6,957 bases of DNA from Gammaproteobacteria bacterium. Lineage in GTDB: Bacteria; Pseudomonadota; Gammaproteobacteria; Steroidobacterales; SZUA-146. Below the pieces are notes generated by a model, which was given only the letters and a program-made list of their open reading frames with translations, did no database searches and was not told the origin of the DNA. Below are positions 5,713 through 6,957 of this stretch, in pieces (within the stretch, counting starts at the first letter, position 1; every line of letters begins with the position of its first letter). The stretch is from NCBI GenBank assembly GCA_013002925.1, contig JABDLQ010000234.1:1-6957 (forward strand), given 5' to 3'. A program made the position numbers and the translations under genes.

Positions 5713-6957
5713 TTGAAGCCCGTTAATGTGTTTGCTGCGATCCTGATTTTTGCTGCTGGCGTGGGCAGTGGCTGGTGGCTTTCACAGCGTCACTATCGCA
5801 CTGATGCTGACAGCGCATCTGTAAAGCAGACTGCAGAGCCCGTCCGGAATCAGGATATGCGCTCCCGTGCCGCTGCAAACGTCCAGTGGTTGAACGTGGA
5901 GTCCGGGGAGCAGGCCCGCAGCGTGCCGGCCGTGGTTCTCAAAAACCGCGGCATCATGATCGCCTCCCTGTACCAGGTCTTTCCATCGCAACGCATTACA
6001 CTGCGCGAACGCGGCAGCGACGCAACGATCATGCCGCGAGTCATCGCCGCAAGCAGTCAGATCCCGCTCATCGCGCTGAGCTGGCATGGCTCCCGCGACA
6101 CAGGATTTGAACTCAGCGACGACAGCGGCAGCCTCTATCTGGGTAAAGAGGCCTTATTGCGTCTGCCCAATGAACGCGTGCCCGCGATCATTCAGTCGGC
6201 GCTGGTGCGTGATGACCGGGGTGTGGAGTCATTTGGCGTAGAACTGACTCGCGACACGAGTTATCACGACGGCCCACTCATTGATTCTGAAACCGAACGC
6301 CTGATTGGTTATATCGCCGCCCCACGGACCATTCCTGGCCAGGTGCAGTCGCCCCCGCGCGCCGTCGATGCACTGCAAATTACGACTTTGCTGGATAATT
6401 ACCGGCTTCCGGAAGCGCTGAGCAACAGTGCCTTCAATCGCTACTGGTCTGATTCTGCCGACGGTCTGCGCCTGGCGGCAGAACGGGCGTATGCCGCCGG
6501 GAACTGGATGAAGGCCTATGATGCAGCCACCCGCCTGTACGGCAATACCAGTGATTTTACCGATCGGGACCAGCGGTTGCTGACAACAGCCGCCTATCGC
6601 CATGCACTGGCGCGTATCGACAATGGCGACACCGCCGTTGCCCTTGATATTGCCGCGGCGATGCGACCGAACTACCCGGACTCACAGCCCTGGTGCTTCG
6701 TCGACGCGCGTGCGCACGCGTATCACCGCGCCTGGCCTGACGCGCTACATCATCTGGGCTATTGCCTCGACCAGTCGTCACACCTGCTCAGCCAGGAATC
6801 ACAGACACCCGGGCAGACCGAAGGCACCGGCGCATTGCTCACGCTTTACCGCGAGTGGGTAACGCACCTGGTCAGCGACCCGGAGCAGACGACCATGGAC
6901 AAAGTGGCAGCGCTGCAAAATGCTCTTGATCGCGAGCCTGACGCACACCTGTATCGC
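5713..6957 (+). CDS. Exported or membrane-anchored protein: degenerate trypsin-like domain plus helical repeats, 3'-truncated by window edge
   Basis: An open frame of 415 codons with no stop before the window end. Residues 4-23 are hydrophobic after MKPVN, giving a signal anchor or signal peptide, so the rest should be periplasmic. Residues about 55-205 are beta-rich and resemble a chymotrypsin/HtrA-fold domain: GIMIASLYQVF (80-90) sits where GxVVTNRHVV is usual, VIAASSQIPLIAL (110-122) where VVAxDxxNDLALL is usual, and YHDGPLIDSETERLIGYIA (184-202) where NSGGPLxDxxGxVIGI is usual. Read this way, the catalytic His, Asp and Ser are all replaced, so it would be a pseudoprotease. Residues from about 217 onward are helical, with phrases such as AAERAYAAGNWMKAYDAA (255-272) and DNGDTAVALDIAAAM (303-317) typical of TPR-like repeats. 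Cys328 and Cys351 could form a disulfide. The fold assignment is pattern recognition only; the open frame and hydrophobic N-terminus are directly seen. Substrate and partner are unknown. Confidence 0.8.
   Translation, partial: MKPVNVFAAILIFAAGVGSGWWLSQRHYRTDADSASVKQTAEPVRNQDMRSRAAANVQWLNVESGEQARSVPAVVLKNRGIMIASLYQVFPSQRITLRERGSDATIMPRVIAASSQIPLIALSWHGSRDTGFELSDDSGSLYLGKEALLRLPNERVPAIIQSALVRDDRGVESFGVELTRDTSYHDGPLIDSETERLIGYIAAPRTIPGQVQSPPRAVDALQITTLLDNYRLPEALSNSAFNRYWSDSADGLRLAAERAYAAGNWMKAYDAATRLYGNTSDFTDRDQRLLTTAAYRHALARIDNGDTAVALDIAAAMRPNYPDSQPWCFVDARAHAYHRAWPDALHHLGYCLDQSSHLLSQESQTPGQTEGTGALLTLYREWVTHLVSDPEQTTMDKVAALQNALDREPDAHLYR

Noticed and set aside
5782..6862. Several 64-124-codon frames on both strands within the last gene
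   Set aside because: They are shadows of the 415-codon open frame, which has a ribosome site, a signal segment and consistent codon use to the window end.

Overview
The window looks like chromosomal DNA from a Gammaproteobacterium. This rests on gene content (RocR-like REC-EAL protein, bactofilin, YheT-type hydrolase, a GST with an EQYSHEP motif), ordinary sigma70-like and Shine-Dalgarno signals and moderately GC-rich codon use; no genus can be named. No rRNA, tRNA, CRISPR array, transposase or phage gene was seen.

Left part (1-2047, + strand): two tandem c-di-GMP phosphodiesterase genes. The first is cut by the window edge and starts inside its EAL motif. The second is a complete receiver-EAL response regulator. 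They align without gaps and are about 48% identical by hand count, and both keep every catalytic residue of the EAL fold, so they look like an old tandem duplication of active c-di-GMP hydrolases. A bactofilin gene (2169-2564) follows with its own plausible promoter.

Middle (2565-4024): a 380-base gap separates the bactofilin from a convergent metallophosphoesterase on the minus strand (2945-3892). The gap is not featureless. It holds a diverged (about 75% identical) 115-bp tandem copy of the last 22 codons, stop codon and downstream flank of the phosphoesterase gene, probably the remains of a third copy, a degenerate 14-bp repeat and a 9-bp inverted repeat. A 132-bp divergent intergenic region with a 15-bp direct repeat follows.

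Right part (4025-6957, + strand): a YheT-like alpha/beta hydrolase and a glutathione S-transferase-like protein, 6 bases apart and probably cotranscribed. After 74 bases comes a long reading frame that starts with TTG at 5713 and runs off the window end. It encodes a membrane-anchored or exported protein whose first domain looks like a trypsin-like protease with all three catalytic positions replaced, followed by a helical repeat-like region.

Most of the window is ordinary housekeeping and signalling content. The most unusual points are the repeated 3' end of the phosphoesterase gene and the apparent pseudoprotease. I see no convincing evidence of a wholly new defence or mobile system.
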